From JACVRX01 sp963819885 (GTDB lineage: Bacteria > Actinomycetota > Actinomycetes > Jiangellales > Jiangellaceae), in the NCBI GenBank assembly GCA_963819885.1, contig CAWFXV010000010.1, positions 92,384 through 156,383 on the forward strand: DNA of 64,000 nucleotides, given 5' to 3'. Shown here in pieces: positions 24,285 through 33,014 of this stretch (positions are counted from its first letter, which is position 1; the number at the start of each line of letters is the position of its first letter). A model generated the notes under the pieces. That model made no database searches. It was not told the origin of the DNA and saw only the letters and a program-made list of their open reading frames with translations. The translations under genes were made by a program, and so were the position numbers.

Positions 24285-25838
24285 GTGCTCGAGTCCACGA
24301 CGGCGCCGCCAGCCCGGCGAACCCGCGACGATCTCGTGCCCGGAGCGCTCGCGGGCCTGGCGTCGGCCGCACTCGGCCTCGGCGTGGCGGAGCTCGTGGC
24401 CGGCTTCCTCGGGCGCACCACGACTCCGGTGATCGCCGTCGGCGAAGCCTTCATCGATCGCGTGCCGACCTGGCTGAAGGACCTGGCCGTCGAATGGTTC
24501 GGTACAGCCGACAAGACCGTGCTGATCGCCGGTGTGCTCGTCGTGTTCGCGATGGCTTCCGCCGGAATCGGCGTACTCACCACCCGCCGCCGTGGTGTCG
24601 GCCTGCTTGCGGCGGGCGGACTCGGACTGGTGGCAGCGGCGGCGACGTGGACTCGCGCGGACGCGACCAGCATCGACCTGTGGCCAGTCGTTCTCGGCTC
24701 GGTCGCGTCGTTGATCGCGCTTGACATGCTCACGGCGCGAGCCGCCAAGGCAGGTTCCCAGCCCGTCGGCGCGCCAAACGGCCGCCGAACGTTCTTGCGT
24801 ACCGGCGGCGTCGTGGTGGCGACGGCGGCGACGTCGTACGCAGCAGGCCGATGGCTCGGCCAGCGTCGTTCGACGGTTGAAGAGTCTCGGCAGGCGGTGG
24901 CCCCAGCGCAGGACGAGACCGGTCCGCCGCAAGGCGCCGACCTCGGTGTCAACGGAATCGAACCGTGGCAGACGCCCAACGGCGTCTTCTACCGGATCGA
25001 CACGGCATTGTCGGTCCCATTGGTACGGGCCGAGGACTGGCGGCTGCGGGTCCACGGGCTGGTCGACCGAGAACTGACCCTCGACTACGACCAACTCCTC
25101 GAGCTGGGCCTGATCGAGAGCTGGGTGACGCTGACCTGCGTGTCCAACGAAGTCGGTGGCTACCTCGCCGGCAACGCACGATGGAGCGGCGTCCGCGTCG
25201 CCGACGTGCTGGCCATAGTCGGGCCGCAGCCGGACGCCGACGCCGTCAAGTCCACCTCAGCGGATGGGTGGACGGCTGGAACTCCGCTCGAGGTGTTGAC
25301 CGACGGCCGCGACGCGATGTTCGCGGTGGCCATGAACGGCGAGCCGCTACCCGTCGAGCACGGCTTCCCAGTGCGGATGGTCGTCCCCGGTCTCTATGGC
25401 TTCGTCAGCGCCACCAAATGGGTCGTCGACGTGGAAGTGAGCCGATTCGACGCGTTCGACGCCTACTGGTCCACCCGCGGCTGGTCCGAGCAGGCCCCGA
25501 TCAAGACCTCGGCTCGGATCGAGGTACCCCGCTCCAGCCAGTTCGTCGCTGCCGGCCGGGTTGCCGTCGCCGGGACCGCCTGGGCGCAGCATCGCGGTAT
25601 CCAGGCCGTCGAAGTACGCGTCGACGGCGGCGCCTGGCAGCGCGCACGCCTTGGCACCGTGCCGAGTACTGACACCTGGCGGCAGTGGATGTGGGAATGG
25701 GATGCCGAGCCAGGCGAGCACCAGCTCCAAGCGCGTGCGATCGACGGCGACGGCGAGGTCCAGATCGAGGAGCCGGCGCCCCCGGCGCCGGACGGTGCTA
25801 CGGGCTGGCACGAGGTGCGGGTCGAGGTCGAAGCTTGA
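24285..25838 (+). CDS. Membrane-anchored molybdopterin-dependent oxidoreductase
   Basis: This 517-residue protein has an N-terminal membrane part with about four segments (residues 20-160). A twin-arginine-like stretch (NGRRTFLRTGGVV) near residue 166 follows, then a sulfite-oxidase-type molybdopterin domain. The Mo-ligating cysteine is in WVTLTCVSNEVGG; PVEHGFPVRMVVPGLYG and KWVVDVEV follow. A C-terminal Mo-co dimerisation (Ig-like) domain ends the protein. The catalytic part should face outside the membrane. The substrate is unknown; the family includes sulfite and sulfoxide oxidoreductases. It starts at GTG with a GGAG site. Confidence 0.85.
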   Translation: MLESTTAPPARRTRDDLVPGALAGLASAALGLGVAELVAGFLGRTTTPVIAVGEAFIDRVPTWLKDLAVEWFGTADKTVLIAGVLVVFAMASAGIGVLTTRRRGVGLLAAGGLGLVAAAATWTRADATSIDLWPVVLGSVASLIALDMLTARAAKAGSQPVGAPNGRRTFLRTGGVVVATAATSYAAGRWLGQRRSTVEESRQAVAPAQDETGPPQGADLGVNGIEPWQTPNGVFYRIDTALSVPLVRAEDWRLRVHGLVDRELTLDYDQLLELGLIESWVTLTCVSNEVGGYLAGNARWSGVRVADVLAIVGPQPDADAVKSTSADGWTAGTPLEVLTDGRDAMFAVAMNGEPLPVEHGFPVRMVVPGLYGFVSATKWVVDVEVSRFDAFDAYWSTRGWSEQAPIKTSARIEVPRSSQFVAAGRVAVAGTAWAQHRGIQAVEVRVDGGAWQRARLGTVPSTDTWRQWMWEWDAEPGEHQLQARAIDGDGEVQIEEPAPPAPDGATGWHEVRVEVEA

Positions 25839-25841
25839 CCC

Positions 25842-26507
25842 GTGCCCTCGATCGCGCACGAGGTGACGATTGACGCCGACCAGCAGCGCCTGGCGGGAAC
25901 GCTGACCGTTCCGGAACCGGCGCACGGGATCGTCGTGTTCGCCCATGGCAGTGGCAGCAGCCGGCACAGCCCGCGCAACATCAAAGTCGCCGACGTGCTC
26001 CACGACGCCGGCATGGCGACCTTGCTGTTCGACCTGCTGACCGCGGACGAAGAACAGCGTGACGCCGTCGATGCGAGTCTGCGCTTCGACATTGCTCTGC
26101 TCTCGCGCCGGCTCGACGACGCCGTGCACGCGGTCGGCGACGATGCACGCGTCGCCGACCTGCCGGTCGGCCTGTTCGGCGCCAGTACCGGGGCAGCAGC
26201 CGCGCTGGCGACGGCCGCCCGGCTCACCGGGACGGTGCGCGCAGTCGTGAGCCGGGGTGGGCGCCCCGATCTTGCCGGACCGGCGTTGCGCGATGTCCAG
26301 GCCGCGGTCCTGCTGATCGTCGGCAGCCTCGACCACGCGGTTCTCGCACTCAACCGGGAAGCGGCTCGCCAGCTGCGCGGCGATCACGAGCTCTCAGTGG
26401 TGCCGGACGCAACGCACCTGTTTCCAGAACCCGGAGCGCTGGCCGAGGTGGCACGGCTCGCCGCGGCCTGGTTCGTCCGCACGATGGTGTCCCGCTCACT
26501 CAACTGA
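25842..26507 (+). CDS. Alpha/beta hydrolase, dienelactone-hydrolase-like
   Basis: This 221-residue hydrolase has the oxyanion-hole region VVFAHGSGSSRHSPRN, the nucleophile elbow FGASTGAA (serine near residue 114), an acid in GSLDHAVL and a histidine in PDATHLFPEPG. That order and size match small dienelactone-hydrolase/phosphoribosyltransferase-associated hydrolases. The substrate is unknown. It starts at GTG three bases after the oxidoreductase stop, so the two may be one transcript, and its end overlaps the convergent gene by 12 bases. Confidence 0.8.
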   Translation: MPSIAHEVTIDADQQRLAGTLTVPEPAHGIVVFAHGSGSSRHSPRNIKVADVLHDAGMATLLFDLLTADEEQRDAVDASLRFDIALLSRRLDDAVHAVGDDARVADLPVGLFGASTGAAAALATAARLTGTVRAVVSRGGRPDLAGPALRDVQAAVLLIVGSLDHAVLALNREAARQLRGDHELSVVPDATHLFPEPGALAEVARLAAAWFVRTMVSRSLN

Positions 26508-27752
26508 TCGACGTGACGCGCGCTCGTCCATCCCCCACGGCGAGTCATAGTCGCCGGCCAGCAGGTCGAGGAAGGGCTGGGCGTCGAAGGCTTCCGGCCC
26601 GAGTACCCCGGTTCCCGACCACGTCCCGCCGGCGAGCAGCTCGAGGGCGACGACAGGGTTGACGGCGGTTTGCCAGACCACGCACTGCGCGCCGTACTCG
26701 GCCATGGACCAGTCGTTGTCCACGAGGTGGTACAGATACACATCGCGGGGCCGGCTGTCCGCATCGGTGCCGGTGACCCACAAGCCCGCGCACGTCTGGC
26801 CGTGCATCCGGTCGCCGAGTCCGGCCGGGTCCGGGAGGGAGGCGGCGACGACGTCACGCGGGCTGACCTGCACGGCCGCACCGGCAGAACGGACGGATAC
26901 GGGGTCGGTCTTGTCCAGACCCAGCTTGTGCAGGGTCTTGAGGACGTCGATGAACTCGGTGCCCAACCCGTATTTGAACGTCACTCGCCGTGCGTCGACC
27001 CAGCGCGGCATGAGCAGCACCTCTTCGTGCTCGACGTTGACGCATTCGACCGGGCCGATGCCGGCCGGGAAGTCGAACACCTCAGGCTCGCTGAACGGCG
27101 GCGTCGTGTACCAGCCGCGGTCCTTCTCCCAGATCACTGGGGGGTTGAGGCACTCCTCGATCGTGGTCCAGATCGAGAACGACGGGGCGAACTCGTATCC
27201 GTCGACGGTCAGGTTGGCGCCGTCCCGAGTGCCCAGTTCGTCGATCTCGGCGAAGAGCTGGTCGGCGGCGTGACGGGCGAAGACATCGGACAGCCCGGGC
27301 TCGACGCCCATGCCGACCAGTGCGAGCCGGCCGGAATCCTCCCACTGAGAAGCCTTGGCGAACTGCTCGTCCCCGAGCTTGACCCCGGTCTGCTCGTGCG
27401 GCTGCTCGGGATGCGGGTGCGACAAGGACATCGCCATGTCGAGGTAGTCAGCCCCCGCGGCGTAGGCGCCGTCGAAGATCGGCATCACGAAGCGGGGATC
27501 CACGGCGTTCATCACGTGGGTGGCGCCGTGCTCGCGGGCCAGCGCTTCCACGGCAGCGGCGTCGGAGGCGTCGACTCGGGCTGCAACCAGCCGCTTCTCG
27601 TTGGGGTGCCGCTCGGTGACGGCACCGACGGTCCGCTCGGCCCGGCCGGCGTCGTAGTCGGCCACGATCAGGCGATCGAAGAACCCACGTCGGGCCGCGA
27701 TCCGCGCGAACGCGTCGCCGACCCCGCCGGACCCGACCAAGAGAATGCGCAT
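26496..27752 (-). CDS. Saccharopine dehydrogenase family protein
   Basis: This 418-residue NAD(P)-dependent enzyme has an N-terminal Rossmann fold (ILLVGSGGVGDAFARIAARRG) and a long C-terminal domain typical of saccharopine dehydrogenase/lysine 6-dehydrogenase relatives (MGVEPGLSDVFARHAADQL, EEVLLMPRWVDARRVTFKYGLG). The likely role is oxidation of an amino-acid imine adduct in lysine or polyamine catabolism. This is inferred from family and from the neighbouring permease, Lrp regulator and aminotransferase. The strong minus-strand promoter ends six bases from the ATG, so the mRNA is probably leaderless. Confidence 0.8.
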   Translation of the reverse strand: MRILLVGSGGVGDAFARIAARRGFFDRLIVADYDAGRAERTVGAVTERHPNEKRLVAARVDASDAAAVEALAREHGATHVMNAVDPRFVMPIFDGAYAAGADYLDMAMSLSHPHPEQPHEQTGVKLGDEQFAKASQWEDSGRLALVGMGVEPGLSDVFARHAADQLFAEIDELGTRDGANLTVDGYEFAPSFSIWTTIEECLNPPVIWEKDRGWYTTPPFSEPEVFDFPAGIGPVECVNVEHEEVLLMPRWVDARRVTFKYGLGTEFIDVLKTLHKLGLDKTDPVSVRSAGAAVQVSPRDVVAASLPDPAGLGDRMHGQTCAGLWVTGTDADSRPRDVYLYHLVDNDWSMAEYGAQCVVWQTAVNPVVALELLAGGTWSGTGVLGPEAFDAQPFLDLLAGDYDSPWGMDERASRRSVE

Positions 27753-27758
27753 GTGCCG

Positions 27759-27786
27759 AATCTAGCGCGAACTTACGATCTCACAA
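27759..27786 (-). promoter_or_regulatory. Promoter of the saccharopine dehydrogenase-like gene
   Basis: On the minus strand: TTGTGA, 16 bases, TAGATT, then six bases to the ATG at 27752. This is a good housekeeping-type promoter with leaderless spacing. Confidence 0.6.
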
Positions 27787-27803
27787 CGGATTTGGGAGAG
27801 GTC

Positions 27804-27832
27804 TTGCCCAGGCACGACGAACTCAGTACATT
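27804..27832 (+). promoter_or_regulatory. Promoter of the APC permease operon
   Basis: TTGCCC, 17 bases, TACATT on the plus strand, 44 bases before the ATG at 27877. It lies beside the divergent minus-strand promoter, so one regulator (for example the Lrp at 29427) could act on both. Confidence 0.55.
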
Positions 27833-27876
27833 CCTGCACCAGCGGCGGGGGAAACCGCAGCGCAAAGGTGGTCGGC

Positions 27877-29403
27877 ATGGCCGAGGCGAGGACCGCAACT
27901 GAACCGGTAGCGGGCAAGGGCCTGGAAAAGGGTGCCCTGGGTCTGTGGGGCAACGTCACCATAGGGCTCGCCTCGACCGCGCCGGCCTACAGTCTGGCCG
28001 CGACTCTCGGCTACGTCGTGTTCGAGGTCGGGGACCGGGCGCCGGCGATGTTCGTCCTGGCATTCATCCCGATGCTGTTCATCGCCTTCGCCTACCGCGA
28101 GCTGAACAGCGCGGCGCCGGATTGCGGCACGACGTTCACCTGGGGGACCAAGGCGTTCGGCCCCTGGGTCGGCTGGATGGGCGGCTGGGGGCTGGCCGTC
28201 TCGGCGATCATCGTGCTGGCCAACGTTGCCGAGATCGCCGCCATCTACCTGCTCGACTTCCTCGGGCTGGACTCCCTGGCCGAGTCGCGACCGGTGGTCG
28301 TCAGCTTCGGCGTCGTGCTCATCGCGGCGATGACCTGGGTGAGCTACCGCGGCATCGTGCTCACCGAGCGGCTGCAGGCCGTCCTGGTCTCGATCCAGTT
28401 CGCCATCTTGATCTTGTTCAGCGTGGTGGCGCTGGCGAAGGTCTTCAGCGACTCGGCCGGGTCGCAGGCCGTCGACCCGTCCTGGGAGTGGTTCTCGCCT
28501 GCGGGCCTCACTTCGTCGGAGATCGCCGCGGCCGTCATCCTCTGCATCTTCATCTACTGGGGCTGGGACTCCTGCCTCGCCGTGAACGAGGAGACCAAAA
28601 ACGCCGACGTGATCGCCGGCAAGGCCGCGGTCATCAGCACCGTGATCCTGGTGGCCACCTACGTGATGGTCGCGCTCGCCGTCCAGGCGTACGCCGGGTT
28701 CGAGGACGTGGGGCTTGGACTGGCCAACGAGGAGAACGTCGATGACGTGCTCACCGTGCTGGGCGAGCCGGTCGTCGGCAGCATCATGGCTTCGGCGTTG
28801 CTGTTGACCGTCGCGATCTCGGCATTGTCGTCGACGCAGACGACCATTCTGCCGACGGCACGGGGCACGCTGGCGATGGCCGTCTACGGTGCGATCCCGA
28901 AGAAGTTCGCCGAGGTGCACCCGCGCTACCACACCCCCTCGTTCGGCACGCTGGTGATGGGGGCCACGGCGATCTTCTTCTATCTGGTGCTCTCGCTGGT
29001 CAGCGTCAACACGCTGGCCGACTCGATCGCTTCGCTCGGTCTGGCCGTCGCGTTCTACTACGGCATCACCGGCTACGCCTGTGTGTGGTACTTCCGCCGG
29101 ACCCTGTTCGACAGCGGCCGCAACGTCATCCTCCGCGGCCTGCTGCCGCTGCTTGGAGCCCTGGCAATGACGTGGGCGTTCGTGATCAGCGCACGCGACA
29201 TGTACGCAGCCGACTATGGATTTACGGCGTTCGGTGATATCGGCGGCGTGTTCGTGATCGGCGTCGGGATGCTGGCGCTCGGCGTCCCGCTGATGCTTGC
29301 CTGTGCGGTCAAGCTGCGGCCGTTCTTCCGCGGCGAGACGCTGACCGCGGAGACACCGATCCTCGTCCCGGACACCGGCGAGCCGCCACGCGCCGGCCTC
29401 TGA
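27877..29403 (+). CDS. APC-superfamily amino acid permease
   Basis: This 508-residue inner-membrane importer has about 12 hydrophobic segments and the APC hallmarks near the N-terminus (GLASTAPAYSLAATLGYVVF, APDCGTTFTWGTKAFG). WGWDSCLAVNEETKN lies in the middle and ALSSTQTTILPTARGTLAM in the later half. It is related to the basic amino acid/polyamine branch. Start choice: the ATG at 27877 has an AAAGGTGG site five bases upstream, better than the GTG at 27868. It precedes an Lrp regulator and a class III aminotransferase, suggesting uptake of the amine substrate of that enzyme. Confidence 0.87.
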   Translation: MAEARTATEPVAGKGLEKGALGLWGNVTIGLASTAPAYSLAATLGYVVFEVGDRAPAMFVLAFIPMLFIAFAYRELNSAAPDCGTTFTWGTKAFGPWVGWMGGWGLAVSAIIVLANVAEIAAIYLLDFLGLDSLAESRPVVVSFGVVLIAAMTWVSYRGIVLTERLQAVLVSIQFAILILFSVVALAKVFSDSAGSQAVDPSWEWFSPAGLTSSEIAAAVILCIFIYWGWDSCLAVNEETKNADVIAGKAAVISTVILVATYVMVALAVQAYAGFEDVGLGLANEENVDDVLTVLGEPVVGSIMASALLLTVAISALSSTQTTILPTARGTLAMAVYGAIPKKFAEVHPRYHTPSFGTLVMGATAIFFYLVLSLVSVNTLADSIASLGLAVAFYYGITGYACVWYFRRTLFDSGRNVILRGLLPLLGALAMTWAFVISARDMYAADYGFTAFGDIGGVFVIGVGMLALGVPLMLACAVKLRPFFRGETLTAETPILVPDTGEPPRAGL

Positions 29404-29426
29404 GTGGATAGGGAAAGATCCTTTCT

Positions 29427-29894
29427 ATGGCCGATCGGGATCGCAGCCCCGTGCTCGATTCCGTCGCCAAGAGGATCATCGAGCAGCTCCAGCAAGACGG
29501 ACGGCGGTCCTATGCGTCGATCGCCAAGGCCGTCGGGCTTTCCGAGGCGGCGGTGCGGCAACGTGTCCAGCGACTGCTCGACACCGGTGTCGTGCAGATC
29601 GTTGCGGTGACCGATCCCCTCCAGGTCGGTTTCGAGCGTCAGGCGCTCATCGGCATCAAGATTCAGGGTGACGTCACCGCCGTCGCGGATGCGTTGGCCG
29701 AGATTCCCGAGGTCGACTATGTCGTCATCACCGCTGGCTCGTTCGACCTGATCGCCGAGGTCGTGTGCGAGGACGACGACCACCTGTTCGACCTGCTGAG
29801 CTCCCGGATCCGCATCATCGACGGGGTCACGGCTACGGAGACATTCGTCTACCTGAAGCTTCGCAAGCAGCTCTACAACTGGGGGACCCGATGA
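29427..29894 (+). CDS. Lrp/AsnC-family transcriptional regulator
   Basis: This 155-residue regulator has an N-terminal helix-turn-helix (DSVAKRIIEQLQQDGRRSYASIAKAVGLSEAAVRQRVQRLLDTGVV) and a C-terminal RAM domain (YVVITAGSFDLIAEVVCEDDDHLFDLL). It lies between the permease and the aminotransferase; its stop overlaps the aminotransferase ATG (ATGA). The likely ligand is the amino acid or amine transported by the permease. A short inverted GAAAG/CTTTC repeat sits just upstream of its ATG and may be its own site. Confidence 0.88.
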   Translation: MADRDRSPVLDSVAKRIIEQLQQDGRRSYASIAKAVGLSEAAVRQRVQRLLDTGVVQIVAVTDPLQVGFERQALIGIKIQGDVTAVADALAEIPEVDYVVITAGSFDLIAEVVCEDDDHLFDLLSSRIRIIDGVTATETFVYLKLRKQLYNWGTR

Positions 29895-31312
29895 CCACGA
29901 CGCCGGCGACACCATCGGCCCCGTCCGACGGCGGCCTCACCCCGCGTGGCACCCGACGGGCCGACGCTGCACGCGACCACCTGTGGATGCACTTCGCCCG
30001 GCACTCCGGGTTGTACGAGGGGCGTGACGTTCCGATCATCGTGCGGGGAGAAGGCGCGCGGATCTGGGATGACCAAGGTCGCCGATACCTCGACGGCCTG
30101 GCCGGGTTGTTCGTCGTCCAGGTCGGCCATGGTCGAACCGAGCTGGCGCAGGTCGTGGCCCAGCAAGCCGCGCAACTCGCCTACTTCCCGCTGTGGTCGT
30201 ACACGCATCCACCCGCGATCGACCTGGCCGAGCGGCTGGCCGGTTACGCGCCCGGCGACCTCAACCGGGTCTTCTTCACGACGGGCGGCGGCGAGGCCGT
30301 CGAGACCGCCTGGAAGCTCGCCAAGCAGTACTGGAAGCTGGTTGGCAAACCGAGCAAACACAAGGTCATCTCTCGCGCGGTCGCGTACCACGGAACCCCG
30401 CAGGGTGCCTTGTCGATCACCGGCATCCCGGCCGCGAAGCAAGCGTTCGAGCCGCTCGTTCCCGGTGGGATCAAGGTGCCGAACACGAATTTCTACCGGG
30501 CGCCAGACCACCTTCGTGGCGACGGCAAGGCGTTCGGCCGCTGGGCGGCGGACCGGATCGAGGAGGCGATCCAGTTCGAAGGCCCGGATACGGTCGCAGC
30601 CGTATTCGTGGAGCCGGTGCAGAACTCCGGCGGCTGCTTCCCACCACCGGAGGGCTATTTCGACCGGGTCCGGGAGATCTGCGACGAGTACGAGGTGCTG
30701 CTGGTCTCCGACGAGGTGATCTGCGCTTTCGGCCGGATCGGCTCGATGTTCGCGTGCGACGACTTCGGCTACGTTCCGGACATCATCACTTGCGCGAAGG
30801 GGATGACGTCGGGGTACGCGCCCGTCGGCGCGATGATCGCGTCCGACCGGCTGTTCGAGCCGTTCGCCAAGGGCACGACGACTTTCCCGCACGGCTTCAC
30901 CTTCGGCGGGCATCCGGTCGCCTCTGCCGTCGCGATGGCCAACCTGGACATCTTCGAGCGCGAAGGCCTCAACGAGCACGTCAAGGCGAACGCCGGAGCT
31001 TTCCGTGCGACCCTGGAGAAGCTGCTCGACCTGCCGATCGTCGGTGACGTCCGTGGGGCCGGCTACTTCTACGCCATCGAGTTGGTCAAGGACAAGGCGA
31101 CGCGGCAGACGTTCGACGCCGACGAATCCGAGCGGCTGCTGCGCGGTTTCCTGTCCCGGGCGCTGTTCGAGGCCGGCCTCTACTGCCGGGCCGACGACCG
31201 CGGCGACCCCGTCGTCCAGCTGTCACCGCCGCTGATCTGCGGGCAGGCCGAGTTCGACGAGATGGAACAGATTCTGCGCAACGTGCTCACGGAGGCCTGG
31301 GAGCTCATCTGA
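29891..31312 (+). CDS. Class III (omega) aminotransferase
   Basis: This 473-residue PLP enzyme transfers an amino group from an omega-amine or amino acid to a keto acid. It has FTTGGGEAVETAWKLAKQYW (PLP phosphate loop), VEPVQNSGGCFPPPEGYF, the aspartate in LLVSDEVICAFGRIG, and the PLP lysine in ITCAKGMTSGYAPVGAM. FGGHPVASAVA follows. Sequence and length fit putrescine/beta-alanine:pyruvate-type transaminases. The ATG at 29891 overlaps the regulator stop. The exact substrate cannot be read from the sequence. Confidence 0.88.
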   Translation: MTTTPATPSAPSDGGLTPRGTRRADAARDHLWMHFARHSGLYEGRDVPIIVRGEGARIWDDQGRRYLDGLAGLFVVQVGHGRTELAQVVAQQAAQLAYFPLWSYTHPPAIDLAERLAGYAPGDLNRVFFTTGGGEAVETAWKLAKQYWKLVGKPSKHKVISRAVAYHGTPQGALSITGIPAAKQAFEPLVPGGIKVPNTNFYRAPDHLRGDGKAFGRWAADRIEEAIQFEGPDTVAAVFVEPVQNSGGCFPPPEGYFDRVREICDEYEVLLVSDEVICAFGRIGSMFACDDFGYVPDIITCAKGMTSGYAPVGAMIASDRLFEPFAKGTTTFPHGFTFGGHPVASAVAMANLDIFEREGLNEHVKANAGAFRATLEKLLDLPIVGDVRGAGYFYAIELVKDKATRQTFDADESERLLRGFLSRALFEAGLYCRADDRGDPVVQLSPPLICGQAEFDEMEQILRNVLTEAWELI

Positions 31313-31320
31313 CGGCTCGG

Positions 31321-32145
31321 TCAGGTGAGCTCGGGCGCGATCGTGGTCCAGAACTCTTCGACCCGACCGCGGCCCTGGCCCGGCCAGCTACAGATCAGGT
31401 AGGCAAACCCGAGGTCGCGGCGGATCTCGGCATTGCGCCGCACCTCGTCCCACGGTTCGGAGAGCGACAGGTTTGCGGCGCGCCCGATCTCCGCCGGATC
31501 GCGGCCAGCCGCGGCGGCGAGGTCGTCGACCCGGGCGGAGAGGTCGGCGTAGTCGGCGACTACGTCTGGGTGCCACATGTCGGCAAAGCGGGCGACGAGC
31601 GGAAGGGTCCTTTTCGGTCCCGAACCGCCGATCCAGATAGGCGGGTGCGGCTGCTGAATCGGTATCGGGAGAAGCTGCGCGTCGGCGAGGCTGACCTGCC
31701 GGCCGGCATACGACACCACCTCGCCGGTGAACAGCCGGTTGAAGATTTCCAGCTGGTCCTCGAGCCGGTCGAACCGCTCGCCGACCGGCGGGAAGTCCAG
31801 GCCGAGCTGGCGGTGCTCCCGCTCGTACCACGCCGCTCCGATCCCGAGCTCGAGCCGCCCGTTGCTCGCGTGGTCCACGGTCACGGCCTCGGCGGCGAGG
31901 ATCGACGGATGCCGGTAGGTCACGCCGGCGACTAACAGCCCGAGGCGGATGCGACTGGTCTGCCCGGCCAGCGCCGCGATTGTCGTCATCCCCTCGAAGC
32001 AGTTCCCGGGACCGTGCCCGTACATGGGTCGAAAGTGGTCGAAGCCCCATGCACCGTCGAACCCGAGCTCCTCACCGAATCTGACCCGGTCGACGACCTC
32101 GTCGAATTCGAGGCGTTGTTGAGCGACGTCGATGCCGAATCTCAC
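31321..32145 (-). CDS. LLM-class F420-dependent oxidoreductase
   Basis: This 274-residue TIM-barrel enzyme of the luciferase-like monooxygenase superfamily probably uses coenzyme F420. The start RFGIDVAQQRLEFDEVVDRVRFGEELGFDGAWGFDHF, TSRIRLGLLVAGVTYRHPSILAAEAVTVDHASNGRLELGIGAAWYEREH and HPPIWIGGSGPKRTLPLVARFADMW are characteristic of the TIGR03560-type subgroup. Its GTG start is one base beyond the 3' end of the upstream tRNA-Leu on the same strand, so its mRNA 5' end may be made by tRNA processing. Confidence 0.85.
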   Translation of the reverse strand: MRFGIDVAQQRLEFDEVVDRVRFGEELGFDGAWGFDHFRPMYGHGPGNCFEGMTTIAALAGQTSRIRLGLLVAGVTYRHPSILAAEAVTVDHASNGRLELGIGAAWYEREHRQLGLDFPPVGERFDRLEDQLEIFNRLFTGEVVSYAGRQVSLADAQLLPIPIQQPHPPIWIGGSGPKRTLPLVARFADMWHPDVVADYADLSARVDDLAAAAGRDPAEIGRAANLSLSEPWDEVRRNAEIRRDLGFAYLICSWPGQGRGRVEEFWTTIAPELT

Positions 32146-32146
32146 G

Positions 32147-32228
32147 TGCGGGAGAGGGGACTCGAACCCCTACGTCCGAAGACACCGGGACCTAAACCCG
32201 ACGCGGCTGCCAGTTACGCCACTCCCGC
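32147..32228 (-). tRNA. tRNA-Leu (anticodon UAG)
   Basis: Read on the minus strand, an 82-base cloverleaf: acceptor GCGGGAG pairs with CTCCCGC, the anticodon loop TTTAGGT gives anticodon UAG (32194-32192), a class II long variable arm (around GTGTCTTCGGAC) is present, and the T arm is AGGGG-TTCGAGT-CCCCT. The discriminator base is A; CCA is not encoded. It reads CUA and other CUN leucine codons. Confidence 0.95.
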
Positions 32229-32300
32229 GTTCGCACCACGGCGCGGCCCAGTGTATGTCGGGCTCAGGGATGCCAAGCTCGCGGCGCCGCTGGTTTGACG

Positions 32301-32353
32301 ACTGGAGGCTTTCCCACGTCTCCGACGGCGGGAGACGTGGACAACCCTCCAGT
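32301..32353 (-). terminator. Two-tier hairpin between bcp and tRNA-Leu
   Basis: Outer arms ACTGGAGG and CCTCCAGT (8 bp) and inner arms CCACGTCTCC and GGAGACGTGG (10 bp) are separated by symmetric five-base internal loops, with a seven-base apical loop. It lies 12 bases after the bcp stop and before the tRNA on the same strand, so it probably ends bcp transcription. Confidence 0.7.
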
Positions 32354-32365
32354 GAGCCGAGTGGA

Positions 32366-32839
32366 TCAGGGGATTCCGAGCTCGCGACGCAGCAGGGCGA
32401 CGTGGCCGGTCGCTTTGACGTTGTACATCGCCTTCTCCAGCTTGCCGTCCGGTCCGACCACGAACGTGGACCGAATGACACCGATCACGGTCTTGCCATA
32501 GAGCTTCTTCTCTCCGTAGGCGCCGTACGCCGTCATGACGGAACGATCCTGGTCGGCGAGCAGCGGGAAGGTGAGACCGTCGCGCTCGCGGAACTTGGCC
32601 AGTTGCGACGGGGCATCCGGGGAGATGCCCAGCACGGTCAGCCCGGCCGCCTGCAGCGAGGACAGGCTGTCACGGAAGTCGCAGGCTTGCGTTGTGCAGC
32701 CCGGAGTCATGGCTGCCGGGTAGAAATACACGATCGTTCGGCGGCCCCGGAAATCCGAGAGCGTCACCGGCCGCCCGTCGGCATCGAAGAGGGTGAAGTC
32801 GGGGGCGGGGTCACCAGGGGCGAGGCGCGTTTCGGTCAC
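32366..32839 (-). CDS. bcp: Thioredoxin-dependent peroxiredoxin, Bcp type
   Basis: This 157-residue peroxidase reduces hydrogen peroxide and organic hydroperoxides. It has the N-terminal LAPGDPAPDFTLFDADGRPVTLSDFRGRRTIVYFYP and the peroxidatic cysteine in MTPGCTTQACDFRDS. The resolving cysteine (five residues on, TQACDF) places it in the Bcp/PrxQ group. It could be served by the thioredoxin at 6369. Of three in-frame starts, the GTG at 32839 gives the family length and has TACGGT seven bases upstream. Confidence 0.92.
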   Translation of the reverse strand: MTETRLAPGDPAPDFTLFDADGRPVTLSDFRGRRTIVYFYPAAMTPGCTTQACDFRDSLSSLQAAGLTVLGISPDAPSQLAKFRERDGLTFPLLADQDRSVMTAYGAYGEKKLYGKTVIGVIRSTFVVGPDGKLEKAMYNVKATGHVALLRRELGIP

Positions 32840-32846
32840 GAGGCTC

Positions 32847-32852
32847 ACCGTA
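32847..32852 (-). promoter_or_regulatory. -10 element of a probably leaderless promoter (minus strand)
   Basis: TACGGT on the minus strand lies seven bases from the chosen bcp GTG at 32839. Confidence 0.45.
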
Positions 32853-32886
32853 GTCACGAACGCCGCCCAATCCACAGCCCTGGTTG

Positions 32887-32910
32887 CTGCGAACTAGTTG
32901 CAATTAGGAT
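32887..32910 (+). promoter_or_regulatory. Nur-box-like site and -10 element upstream of the Ni/Co importer
   Basis: CTGCGA, five bases, TTGCAA (32887-32903) resembles the Streptomyces Nur box TTGCAA-N5-TTGCAA (nickel-responsive Fur family). TAGGAT at 32905-32910 is a likely -10, so a bound repressor would block the promoter. One half-site is imperfect, so this is provisional. Confidence 0.45.
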
Positions 32911-33014
32911 CGGTGTGCCGTCCCGTCAGCGGGTGGGTGTGAACGTGGTCATTCCGACCGGGGGCGCGCAGCCGTTTGCGGCGGGGTCGGCGACCGCATG
33001 AAGAGGAGACCGAG

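Noticed and set aside
32876..33014. Possible cobalamin riboswitch before cbiMN
   Set aside because: No B12-box-like conserved core was found; the gap is short and better explained by a promoter with a Nur-like site.
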